15,789 nucleotides of DNA from an uncultured Akkermansia sp. (lineage in GTDB: Bacteria; Verrucomicrobiota; Verrucomicrobiia; Verrucomicrobiales; Akkermansiaceae): contig CAJGCY010000048.1 of the NCBI GenBank assembly GCA_904501955.1, positions 1 to 15,789 of the forward strand, given 5' to 3'. The notes below the pieces were generated by a model. The model saw only the letters and a list, made by a program, of their open reading frames with translations, was not told the origin of the DNA and did no database searches. Positions 1-6,595 of the stretch are shown here, one piece after another (position 1 is the stretch's first letter; the number at the start of each line of letters is the position of its first letter). The position numbers were made by a program, and so were the translations under genes.

Positions 1-1
1 C

Positions 2-172
2 GGCCGCCAGCGCTTGCTCTACGACAGCCTGGAGCCCCTCGCCTCATCCCCCTTGCTCTGCTCCTTCTACAACCACGAGCTCCTCTCAAGCATCGACCGC
101 GCCCTCTCCCCCTCCATCGAAGGCCGCTACCGCTCCGTCGCCGAGTGGATGAACGACCTCCGCGCGAAGTAA
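2..172 (+). CDS. C-terminal fragment, probably tail of a Ser/Thr protein kinase
   Basis: The reading frame is open from the window edge to the TAA at 170-172 and gives the last 56 residues of a protein whose start lies outside the window. The end reads approximately LLSSIDRALSPSIEGRYRSVAEWMNDL. This resembles the end of Hanks-type Ser/Thr kinase domains (subdomain XI), where the pattern is a helix with 'kAL', a short 'dpe' loop, an invariant Arg (here in GRY), then 'S(a/v)xE(f/w)xxDL'. No catalytic motifs can be seen because they would be upstream. Codons end in C almost throughout, as in the next two genes. The kinase call rests only on this short pattern; a protein of another family ending in a similar helix is possible. 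Confidence 0.45.
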   Translation, partial: GRQRLLYDSLEPLASSPLLCSFYNHELLSSIDRALSPSIEGRYRSVAEWMNDLRAK

Positions 173-322
173 GAGCCCCGATATTTTATTTGCGTTACCC
201 GCCAAATTCCGATTTTGCGGCGTATAACGCCATTTTTACACCCTCTACGGGCGTTTATTGCCTGTAATAATGCATAAATATACAAAAAACGTGTAAAAAA
301 GCAATTTTTACACAAAGAGCTA
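173..322. promoter_or_regulatory. Spacer with repeated GTAAAAA/TTTTTAC boxes and a palindrome at 291-313
   Basis: This AT-rich spacer lies between the kinase-like gene and the S-M operon. A perfect palindrome has arms GTGTAAAAA (291-299) and TTTTTACAC (305-313) around a five-base centre, and ends ten bases before the -35 box. TTTTTACAC also occurs at 233-241. The core GTAAAAA recurs at 333-339, between -35 and -10, and at 363-369 in the leader. That makes five cores within about 140 bases. A weak stem, AACGCC (226-231) with GGCGTT (250-255), could be a poor terminator for the upstream gene but has no T-run. I infer an operator array for a DNA-binding regulator of the S-M operon; AT-richness alone could give some of these matches. 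Confidence 0.45.
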
Positions 323-351
323 TTGACTTTTGGTAAAAATGGTGCTAAACT
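323..351 (+). promoter_or_regulatory. Sigma70-type promoter of the S-M operon
   Basis: TTGACT at 323-328 is followed by a 17-base spacer and TAAACT at 346-351 (five of six and four of six consensus matches). Transcription would begin near 358, leaving a leader of about 44 bases before the ATG at 402. This placement argues against the in-frame ATG at 330, which would lie inside the promoter. Confidence 0.6.
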
Positions 352-401
352 GCCCTCGTGCAGTAAAAACGCAGTTACTACAACAAACATCTTACAAAAA
401 A

Positions 402-977
402 ATGAAAACTACCGTCGAATTGATCGATATTGCCGAGGTGCGCTCAGGGTTCAATGCCCGCCGCAGGGTGGAGGAAGCGCCGTATGGCGCCGTGCAGCTG
501 CTGCAGATGAAGGATCTGAATGATGCTGAGATGAGCACCTTTGAGGAGCTTATGCGCATCGACACAGCAGAGGCGCCTGCCGAGCGCTCCCTGGTGCACG
601 CCGGGGATATCATCATTCGCACGCGTGGCGGCAGCAATGCCGCCACCTACATAGCCGCGGAGCCCACACTACCCACCCTACCGGCATCACCCTTGCTCCT
701 TATCCGCGTGGCGGAGGGGGGCAGGGTGCTGCCGGCCTACCTCGCCTGGCTGCTCAACCAAGCCGACGTGCAAGAGCAAATCACCTACATGGCATGCCGT
801 GGTACCGCCGTGCCCCTCATCAGCAAAAAAATGCTGGAGAAAATCACCCTCACCATCCACCCCATGGAGCAGCAAGAACAAATCGTGCAAATAGCCGCCC
901 TCTCGCGCGAGGTGCAGCAGCTCACCCATGAGCTTGCTGATACCCGCGCCCGCTACGTCAACGCCCTCATCCGCTAA
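402..977 (+). CDS. Half-size type I specificity-subunit-like protein (single TRD)
   Basis: The 191-residue protein looks like one half of an HsdS subunit. It has one target-recognition domain beginning VELIDIAEVRSGF, the typical 'GDIIIRTRGG' strand-turn near residue 70, and 'GTAVPLISKKMLEKITL' followed by a 'HPMEQQEQIVQIAAL' linker and a C-terminal coiled-coil helix. Full HsdS proteins carry two such units in about 400 residues; a half unit would have to dimerise to read a symmetric site. The start at 402 is chosen because the alternative ATG at 330 overlaps the promoter and the residues before MKTTVELIDIAEV do not fit the family. No Shine-Dalgarno is visible. The gene lies 19 bases upstream of the methylase-like gene and shares its terminator. 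Family membership is fairly certain; the actual target and partner are inference. Confidence 0.75.
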   Translation: MKTTVELIDIAEVRSGFNARRRVEEAPYGAVQLLQMKDLNDAEMSTFEELMRIDTAEAPAERSLVHAGDIIIRTRGGSNAATYIAAEPTLPTLPASPLLLIRVAEGGRVLPAYLAWLLNQADVQEQITYMACRGTAVPLISKKMLEKITLTIHPMEQQEQIVQIAALSREVQQLTHELADTRARYVNALIR

Positions 978-996
978 GCCCCCGCCCCCACACACT

Positions 997-2427
997 ATGC
1001 AAGAATACGTACCCATCTTCCGCCAATTTTACACCTTCATCACCGGCAACGGCCTCTTGGCGTCGGAGCCCGCCACGCTGCTGCTTACCCAGCTCGTGGT
1101 ACGCAAGGCGCTTTCCGATACCGTGGTGGAGCACAAGTCCTGCTTTGAGGGCGCACACGCCCTGCCGGCAGAGCATTTCCTGTGCAACGCGGCGGAGGCC
1201 CCGCTGCTCCCCTCATTCACCCACTTGTTGGCCTCCCTGAGTGAGCAAAGCGTTGCTGCTGCCACCGGCGCGTTTGATGCCGCGTGGGTGCCGGCACTGC
1301 TGCCGCATTGGCGCCCCCTCCTCAGCCCCATCCCCACTGAGCTGGAAGATGCCTACCTGCAGCCCGTCATGCAGAGCCTTACCACCCTCCGCCTGCCCAT
1401 CACCCCCGCCGGTGAGAGCAGTACTACCGCCCGCTTCATGAAGGAGTGGATGCGCCACATGGGCGAGCTGCGCCGCGACAGCGTGCCCACCCCTCACCAC
1501 TTGGCCGCGCTCATGGCGGAGCTGCTTGCCCCCGCCGCTGCGGATGCCGTGTTCGACCCCTGCGCCGGCTGCGCCACCCTCCTTACCCAAGCTGCGGAGC
1601 ACGCCGGCAGCAGTGCCACCCTCTACGCCCAAGAGGTGAACTGGCACAACTACCTCATCGGCTGCGCCAACCTCTTGATGCACGGCTTCTCCGCCGCCCG
1701 CTTCACCTGTGCGGACAGCATCATCGCCCCCGCCTTTGCGGAGGAGGGCCGCCTGCAGCAATTCGACAAAGTGATGTCCATCCCCCCCTTCGGCATCAAA
1801 TTCCCCGCAGAGTGGGCTGCTGCTGCCACCGTGCTCGGCATCCCCCATGGCAACCGCTCCGCGAGCGTCTTCCTCAACCATTGCCTTGCCCGCTGCAAAA
1901 CCACCACCGGCAAGCTCGTCATCTGCATGCCCCGCAGCTTCCTCAACGCCTGTGGGCGCGAAAAAGAGCAGTGCAAGTACCTGCTTGAGGCAAACCTCAT
2001 CAGCGCCATCATCCAGCTGCCCCGCGGCGCCACCGGCATCGGCAACCTCCTTGCCTCCCTCCTCGTCATCGACTTCGCCCGCGCGCAAGAGCCCCACCGC
2101 GGCATCCTCATGGTGAATGCCACCCCCCTGTGCCCTGCTGCCAACCGCGGCATCTGCACCATCCCCGACGCCGCCCGCCGCGAAATTGTCACCTGCTGCA
2201 ACTCCCGCGCAGAGCAGCCCGGCTTCTCCACCGTCATCACCCGCGAGCGCATCCTGGAAAATGAGGTCAAGCTCCTGCCCGAGTTCTACCTCGCCGACCC
2301 CGCCGCCGTTGACCCCGAATGCGAAGACCCCGCCGCCCTCGCCTCCCGCATTGCCGAGCTCGAACGCACCCTCTCCGAAAAACAAGCGCTCCTCGACTCC
2401 CTCCTCAAAGATTTTTGTTGTTCATAG
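997..2427 (+). CDS. HsdM-like N6-adenine methylase with altered catalytic motif (IPPF)
   Basis: The 476-residue protein has the HsdM layout. There is a helical N-terminal region (about 1-160), then a TPHHLAALMAELL motif (165-177) typical of the start of the HsdM catalytic domain. Motif I is VFDPCAGCATLL (185-196), motif IV lies near residue 262, and a final coiled coil spans about 446-470. The canonical motif IV is (N/D)PP(F/Y); here it reads S-I-P-P-F-G, with Ile262 (ATC, 1780-1782) where the catalytic Asn is expected. Motif I also departs from the usual DPxxG(S/T)G, reading DPCAGCA. The frame is otherwise intact and codon use is host-like, so this is not an obvious pseudogene. The start at 997 follows the S-like stop by 19 bases; an upstream in-frame start at 928 would overlap that gene. 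I infer a methylase fold that may bind DNA and cofactor with little or no transfer activity. Confidence 0.75.
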   Translation: MQEYVPIFRQFYTFITGNGLLASEPATLLLTQLVVRKALSDTVVEHKSCFEGAHALPAEHFLCNAAEAPLLPSFTHLLASLSEQSVAAATGAFDAAWVPALLPHWRPLLSPIPTELEDAYLQPVMQSLTTLRLPITPAGESSTTARFMKEWMRHMGELRRDSVPTPHHLAALMAELLAPAAADAVFDPCAGCATLLTQAAEHAGSSATLYAQEVNWHNYLIGCANLLMHGFSAARFTCADSIIAPAFAEEGRLQQFDKVMSIPPFGIKFPAEWAAAATVLGIPHGNRSASVFLNHCLARCKTTTGKLVICMPRSFLNACGREKEQCKYLLEANLISAIIQLPRGATGIGNLLASLLVIDFARAQEPHRGILMVNATPLCPAANRGICTIPDAARREIVTCCNSRAEQPGFSTVITRERILENEVKLLPEFYLADPAAVDPECEDPAALASRIAELERTLSEKQALLDSLLKDFCCS

Positions 2428-2437
2428 TAGAGAGTCC

Positions 2438-2485
2438 GCGCGCAAGGAGGATGCTTGCCCCTTTTTCCTCCTTGCGCGCTTTCTT
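2438..2485 (+). terminator. Strong intrinsic terminator of the S-M operon
   Basis: The arms GCGCGCAAGGAGGA (2438-2451) and TCCTCCTTGCGCGC (2466-2479) pair perfectly over 14 bases, with a 14-base loop, and are followed by TTTCTT. It starts 11 bases after the methylase stop codon, so it closes the operon. Read from the other strand, the stem lacks a good T-run. Confidence 0.85.
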
Positions 2486-2692
2486 GCTCTGTACCGTGAG
2501 CTTCAAAGAAAATGGTGATTCTCGCGCGCGAATACGGCAAAGTTTTGCTCATAGACATATCTTCTAAGCTCACCGCCCGCTGAATTCATCAGACGCTGTC
2601 TGTCGAATTCAGCAGAGAAAAATACCGTTTACAATTCATTCGACCTTGTGGGGGCGAATGTGAATAATGATACCGGAATGCATGATATCTAC
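2486..2692. other. Non-coding spacer before the ATPase-protease cassette
   Basis: No convincing coding frame is seen. The spacer holds the nested inverted repeat at 2579-2613. A smaller one has arms CATTCG (2637-2642) and CGAATG (2655-2660) around a 12-base loop. Composition shifts from GC-rich to AT-rich across this stretch, marking the boundary of the next cassette. Confidence 0.5.
2579..2613. repeat. Nested inverted repeat, 35 bases
   Basis: The outer arms are GCTGAATTC (2579-2587) and GAATTCAGC (2605-2613), perfect over nine bases. After a two-base mismatch on each side, the inner arms CAGAC (2590-2594) and GTCTG (2598-2602) pair around a three-base loop. No T-run follows, so it is not an intrinsic terminator. 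It could be an operator, a boundary element of the cassette, or an RNA hairpin; the sequence does not decide. Confidence 0.6.
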
Positions 2693-2720
2693 TTGACAAT
2701 AAAAGACGATTATGCATAAT
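2693..2720 (+). promoter_or_regulatory. Sigma70-type promoter of the ATPase-protease pair
   Basis: A perfect TTGACA at 2693-2698 is followed by a 16-base spacer and CATAAT at 2715-2720 (five of six). Transcription would begin around 2726-2728, only about five bases before the ATG at 2732, implying a nearly leaderless message. Confidence 0.65.
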
Positions 2721-2731
2721 ACGGGATAGGA

Positions 2732-3697
2732 ATGGCAACGGCAGAACAGATAATGTCACTTATTCGGTCGCATACACGTGATGACCGGGAGCATTTCTAT
2801 ACCGTTGCACTTCAAATTGCCTCATCTGAAGCTAGAAAAGGTCATCGGACTTTTGCTGAAGATATACGTAAAGCTTTCAAATCGTCAACACCGGTACAAT
2901 CAAAGCTCAAACAAGTTGAGATTCCTGAAGAAATGCAGGATGTCCTTGTTCTGCGTGAGCCTGACTGTTTTCGCAATCAACTCGTATTAGGTGAAGCTAA
3001 TAAAAAGAGAGTTGAGAGAATTATGCATGAATATGTGCAGCAAGAGGTTCTCAAACAGCATGGCTTAAGTAATCGCCGTAAGATTTTACTGGCAGGGCCG
3101 CCGGGAACGGGAAAGACAATGACGGCAGGTGTCTTGGCAAATACTCTTGGTTTGCCTATGGTTGCTGTTCGGCTTGATATGATCCTTTCCCGCTACATGG
3201 GGGAAAGCAGTGCAAAGCTTCATCAAGTGTTTGAGTTTATTGCGAACAACAGGGCTCTCTACTTGTTTGATGAGTTTGATACCTTGGGTGGAGAGCGTGG
3301 AGGAAATGACGTAGGTGAGATGCGTAGAGTGCTTAATACACTACTGCTGTGTATTGAACAAGATAAGTCGGAAAGCCTTTTGGTTGCTGCCACTAATAAG
3401 CCCGATATGTTGGATAGGGCGATTTTCCGCCGCTTTGATGATTGCATTGAGTACACTATGCCTGATAAGAAGGACATCTCTCAGATTATTCGTAATTCTT
3501 TGTCAACTTTCTTAACTGATGACATAGCTGTAGATGCAATCGTAAATAGTTATGAAAATATGAGCTGTGCTGATGTCGTGAGCGCATGCCATGATGCTGT
3601 TAAGATTGCGCTTTTGGAAGGTAAAAATCAGGTATCTCAGCTTAATTTGGAGCAGTCTTTTGCAGAGCGTTCTGCAACGTTAAAACTTCAGAAGTAA
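2732..3697 (+). CDS. ietA: AAA+ ATPase, IetA-like (ATPase of an IetAS-type system)
   Basis: The 321-residue cytosolic AAA+ ATPase has a small helical N-terminal region (MATAEQIMSLIRSH...) and a classical AAA core. Walker A is GPPGTGKT (122-129), Walker B is LYLFDEFD (acidic D180/E181), sensor 1 lies in AATNKPDMLD (Asn222), and the FRRFD Arg-finger region is at 232-236. The N-terminal stretch fits relatives I recall, supporting the start at 2732 despite the near absence of a leader. The stop is three bases before the protease start, so the two are translationally linked. In Agrobacterium, ietA/ietS (ATPase plus subtilase) were described in plasmid exclusion, and homologous pairs have given phage resistance. 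I infer that ATP hydrolysis here controls or feeds the protease. AT-richer codon use than the flanks suggests separate acquisition. An unrelated AAA-subtilase pair is the main alternative. Confidence 0.75.
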   Translation: MATAEQIMSLIRSHTRDDREHFYTVALQIASSEARKGHRTFAEDIRKAFKSSTPVQSKLKQVEIPEEMQDVLVLREPDCFRNQLVLGEANKKRVERIMHEYVQQEVLKQHGLSNRRKILLAGPPGTGKTMTAGVLANTLGLPMVAVRLDMILSRYMGESSAKLHQVFEFIANNRALYLFDEFDTLGGERGGNDVGEMRRVLNTLLLCIEQDKSESLLVAATNKPDMLDRAIFRRFDDCIEYTMPDKKDISQIIRNSLSTFLTDDIAVDAIVNSYENMSCADVVSACHDAVKIALLEGKNQVSQLNLEQSFAERSATLKLQK

Positions 3698-3700
3698 ATC

Positions 3701-6136
3701 ATGCCTGAGAACTTACCATTACTCATAATCGCTCAAGAGGGCGAGCACTTGGCATTTTCACCACCGAACAAAGGTCGCTCCAAGACACTCGAGTATTCGT
3801 ATGGGGATAGGGTAGAGCATGCGACCAGAATTTTGCAACAGTTTGATGAGATTCTTCTTGAAAACGCAAAGCTGAAGATTAACAGAGTGTCTCTTAAAAC
3901 TCAGAGTGGTAAGGATTTCCCGGTTGATAAGTTGAACAAGAGCCACATGGAACTCTTGGACTGGCGAAAAGTTGAAGATGGTTATGCTGCAACTGTTCTT
4001 CTTCCTGAAAAGGCGGTTGCTAAGTTGAGAAAGAAAATTACCGATTTTCGGGATGCTGATTCTAGGAAAACGCACAGGCCAAAGAATGAAGATTTTGTGG
4101 GTAGAATAAGGGCGTTTCACCCCGCGATAGCAGACTGGTATTGGAAGGACCCCCTAGTCACATTGCCGGAAATTGAGGAAATTTGGATTGAGATATGGCT
4201 TACCAGAAAGGAAGAAGAGACGTCGTCGCGTGCGTTTGTAGACCTTTGTAAATCCAATGGAATAATCCATGGACAAACTCCGTTACTGTTTCCTGAGTAT
4301 TTAGTCTATGTCGCACATGTTAATAGAGCTAAGTTAGCCGTATTAACACGCAATCTTGATTCCCTTAAACAATGTCGAGCATGCCGAGAGTTAACTTCTC
4401 TGGTAACGTCTGCTGCACCGGCAGAACAGGTGCAATGGTCTCGCCACATTATTGATCGTTTGCAAATACCCGCCGATGGCTCTCCTCGAGTTTGTATTTT
4501 AGATTCCGGCTGCAATAGGCATCCTATTCTCTCACCTCTTATTCAAGACGGATTATTGCTATGCGCTGATGATGGAAAGAGTGGTGCAGATTCACATAAA
4601 GATGGACACGGTACATCAATGGCCGGCATTGCTGCCTATGGTAATCTCAATCATGTAATGATGATAGCTGATGGTGCTGTGCGTCCTCATGCCATAGAAT
4701 CCTGTCGTATTCTTGGGTTAGGTAATAACGATAGATTGCACGGTGAAGTGACATTGCGGGCTGTTAGCTTAGTTGAAATTGAGAGCCCGGAGGTGCCTCG
4801 TGTATTTTGCATGGCCATTACGTCGGCGCACCAAACACAAGTATTAGGTAATCCGTCTTCTTGGTCTGCTGCACTTGACTCATCCGCTTCTATGTATGGA
4901 GAGGAAAATCCCGAAGGCCGCCTATTCATCGTTTCTGCAGGTAATCGAACGGATTTTTTATGTAGCTCAAGTGACATGGCTGCAACAGTTCAGAATCCGG
5001 CTCAGGCATGGAATGTTCTCTCTATCGGCGCTGTGACTCATTTGACTGAATACAACGATTCAAGTGTTCCGCCTAACGCCGAATTGTATGCAAAGAATGG
5101 CGAGCTTTCTCCTTGGTCAAGTAATTCATCACTATGGAAAGAATCTGCTCCTATAAAGCCCGATTTCCTTTGTGAGGGTGGAAACATTGTGTTAGTTGAC
5201 GGAGCGGAAGACAGACCCGACGACTTACGGCTGCTTTCTCCCTACAAAGATGAGTTTCGTGTACAATACGTACCTTTTGATGGGACTAGTTTAGCCTCAG
5301 GGTTAGCGTCACACATGGCTGCATGCATAATGCGTGAATATCCATCGCTTCGCCCTGAAACAGTCCGAGCTCTTCTGGTTCATTCTGCTGAATGGACAGA
5401 TGAAATGAAACGTGCCTATTTGCCGCCCAAGCCCTCTGCTTCTTCATACATGGCTTTGGCTAGAATGTGTGGACATGGCGAGGCGAGTTTACCCAGAGCT
5501 CTCTCGTGCATGTCAAACAGCCTTACGCTTGTTCATGAGGGTGAATTAACGCCTTATTGCATGCGCGATGGTAAAAGTGTGACCTACAACGAAATGGTGT
5601 ATCATGATTTGCCCTGGCCTAAGGCTGCACTTGAAGCATTAGGTGATGCATCTGTAGAGCTTAAAGTCACCCTCTCTTATTTTGTCGAACCTAATCCCTC
5701 TGCTATTGAAGGCCTTGAAAGCACCTATAGCTACCCCTCCTATAGCTTAAGCTTTAGCGTTCGAAAAGGTGTTGATACACGGGAAATTCATCTTAAGAAA
5801 ATCAACAATGCTATTCGGGACGTAAATGATGCCATCAACAACCGGAATCAATACGACGGATGGCAGCTTGGGCGAAATGCCTTTGTTGGTTCCGTGCATT
5901 CCGATATATGGGAGGGGTGTGCCTCTGAATTGGCGGCTATGGGGGGAATTGCCATCATTCCCGAAGCCGGTTGGTGGAAGACAAAAAAAGCGAGTAATCG
6001 CTTCAATGATAAGGCTCGCTATTCGTTAATTGTTTCCATTCGCACAAAAGAGATTCATAGCGAAATCAACTTGTATGCTGAAGTCGAAAATAGGATTAAG
6101 CAAGAGCTGCAAACGGAAGTTGAAATAAAAGTGTAG
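3701..6136 (+). CDS. ietS: Subtilisin-like (S8) serine protease, IetS-like
   Basis: The 811-residue protein is an S8-family peptidase with every catalytic element present and in canonical order: Asp268 in CILDSGC, His303 in DGHGTSMAG, the oxyanion Asn415 in VSAGN and Ser530 in DGTSLAS. About 260 residues precede the catalytic domain, rich in charged segments and with no signal peptide, so it should act in the cytoplasm. About 270 residues follow it; I do not recognise a domain there. Length and layout fit the protease of IetAS systems, and the gene follows the ATPase after a three-base gap. Being intracellular, it must be restrained, plausibly by its N-terminal domain or by the ATPase. The substrate is unknown. 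Codon use is AT-rich like the ATPase and unlike the neighbours on both sides. Confidence 0.78.
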   Translation: MPENLPLLIIAQEGEHLAFSPPNKGRSKTLEYSYGDRVEHATRILQQFDEILLENAKLKINRVSLKTQSGKDFPVDKLNKSHMELLDWRKVEDGYAATVLLPEKAVAKLRKKITDFRDADSRKTHRPKNEDFVGRIRAFHPAIADWYWKDPLVTLPEIEEIWIEIWLTRKEEETSSRAFVDLCKSNGIIHGQTPLLFPEYLVYVAHVNRAKLAVLTRNLDSLKQCRACRELTSLVTSAAPAEQVQWSRHIIDRLQIPADGSPRVCILDSGCNRHPILSPLIQDGLLLCADDGKSGADSHKDGHGTSMAGIAAYGNLNHVMMIADGAVRPHAIESCRILGLGNNDRLHGEVTLRAVSLVEIESPEVPRVFCMAITSAHQTQVLGNPSSWSAALDSSASMYGEENPEGRLFIVSAGNRTDFLCSSSDMAATVQNPAQAWNVLSIGAVTHLTEYNDSSVPPNAELYAKNGELSPWSSNSSLWKESAPIKPDFLCEGGNIVLVDGAEDRPDDLRLLSPYKDEFRVQYVPFDGTSLASGLASHMAACIMREYPSLRPETVRALLVHSAEWTDEMKRAYLPPKPSASSYMALARMCGHGEASLPRALSCMSNSLTLVHEGELTPYCMRDGKSVTYNEMVYHDLPWPKAALEALGDASVELKVTLSYFVEPNPSAIEGLESTYSYPSYSLSFSVRKGVDTREIHLKKINNAIRDVNDAINNRNQYDGWQLGRNAFVGSVHSDIWEGCASELAAMGGIAIIPEAGWWKTKKASNRFNDKARYSLIVSIRTKEIHSEINLYAEVENRIKQELQTEVEIKV

Positions 6137-6197
6137 CTTGTTCATGTAAATCGAGGCTTCCGGCAGGGGAGCAGATAAACCAATCATCGCTGAGTGC

Positions 6198-6254
6198 AAA
6201 TTCTCCAAACACTGTGTGGAGATTCGAATAGGGCAATCACTGTTTGCCCCATTT
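6198..6254. repeat. Two-hairpin repeat element, copy 1 (related copy inside the DUF1016 gene)
   Basis: This stretch consists of a hairpin with a nine-base loop (6202-6222), a short linker, and a second hairpin, GGGCAATCACTGTTTGCCC (6231-6249). It aligns with 8691-8752 inside the DUF1016 coding sequence with substitutions and a few extra linker bases. The 19 bases at 6231-6249 are identical to 8651-8669. Confidence 0.65.
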
Positions 6255-6364
6255 AAATAAAAATGATAATCAGTGATTAGCATTTTTGCCCTGTCCACTT
6301 GCCAAAAATGAACATGGTACTAATGGTTCCATGTTCCTATACTTGCTTTGCCAATAATCTGGCG

Positions 6365-6398
6365 AAAATTCGAACAGGGAAGTAAAACTTCCTAGTTG
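6365..6398. repeat. Hairpin repeat (AGGAAG family), diverged copy upstream of hsdM
   Basis: The copy reads TTCGAACAGGGAAGTAAAAC followed by TTCCTAGTTG, with stem GGAAG (6378-6382) and CTTCC (6388-6392) around TAAAA. It matches the copies at 10868-10903 and 12052-12087 in the TCGAA prefix, the stem, the A-rich loop and the TAGTTG tail, but differs at several positions. Confidence 0.6.
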
Positions 6399-6490
6399 CC
6401 TGATAAGTGCAAAATGCATGGTGCTGTTTATCATGGTATATTTCCGTCACCTCAAGGTTTTGTTGTTAATCGTTGCTGATTACCCGTGCG

Positions 6491-6569
6491 AAAGGAGGAA
6501 GCCCATATGTGCATTGCATGCATATTCTCTCAATTTTTTCCTTTATTCACCCCTCTTTTTAGGGTATAA
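6491..6569 (+). CDS. 20-codon ORF with a near-perfect Shine-Dalgarno, possible leader peptide
   Basis: AAAGGAGG (6491-6498) lies eight bases before an ATG at 6507; the frame closes at TAA 6567-6569. The coding part is 6507-6569. The peptide begins MCIACIFSQF and is hydrophobic, with Phe- and Pro-rich character and two Cys. This is by far the best Shine-Dalgarno in the window; the large genes mostly lack one. The ORF ends inside the hsdM -10 box, so it would be read only from an upstream transcript. It could be a leader peptide affecting hsdM expression, a small toxic or membrane peptide, or the abandoned start of a lost gene. Expression is unproven. Confidence 0.35.
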
Positions 6570-6570
6570 T
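6565..6570 (+). promoter_or_regulatory. Perfect -10 box (TATAAT) of the hsdM operon
   Basis: TATAAT at 6565-6570 would place the start of transcription near 6577, about 19 bases before the ATG at 6596. No good -35 exists at the usual distance; the region 6541-6547 reads CTTTATT. The promoter may therefore be weak or activator-dependent. Confidence 0.55.
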
Positions 6571-6595
6571 GCCCTGTAGACAAACATACTCCCAC

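Larger units (their letters stand above)
6137..6506. other. Hairpin-rich non-coding spacer upstream of hsdM
   Basis: No substantial coding frame is seen. At least five potential hairpins are packed here: TCTCCA/TGGAGA (6202-6222), GGGCAA/TTGCCC (6231-6249), GAACATGG/CCATGTTC (6310-6336), TTTGCCA/TGGCGAA (about 6348-6366, one wobble) and GGAAG/CTTCC (6378-6392). In addition AATCACTG (6235-6242) can pair with CAGTGATT (6271-6278). Two hairpins are preceded by the same 12-base stretch, ATTCGAAyAGGG (6222-6233 and 6368-6379). It could be a decayed repeat element, a structured RNA or debris of a DUF1016-like gene. No terminator for the protease gene was recognised. Confidence 0.55.

Noticed and set aside
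330..401. Upstream in-frame ATG for the half-S protein
   Set aside because: It overlaps the -35/-10 promoter and adds 24 residues that do not fit specificity subunits; the ATG at 402 is preferred.
1782..1788. Run of seven C over motif IV as a phase-variation tract
   Set aside because: The tract is short and the frame is intact. The Ile-for-Asn change is a substitution in the first codon of the motif, not a slippage product.
1213..2385. Reverse-strand open frame of 390 codons opposite the methylase-like gene
   Set aside because: Its Gly/Ala/Glu/Val-rich translation without family features mirrors the C-ending codons of the + strand gene.
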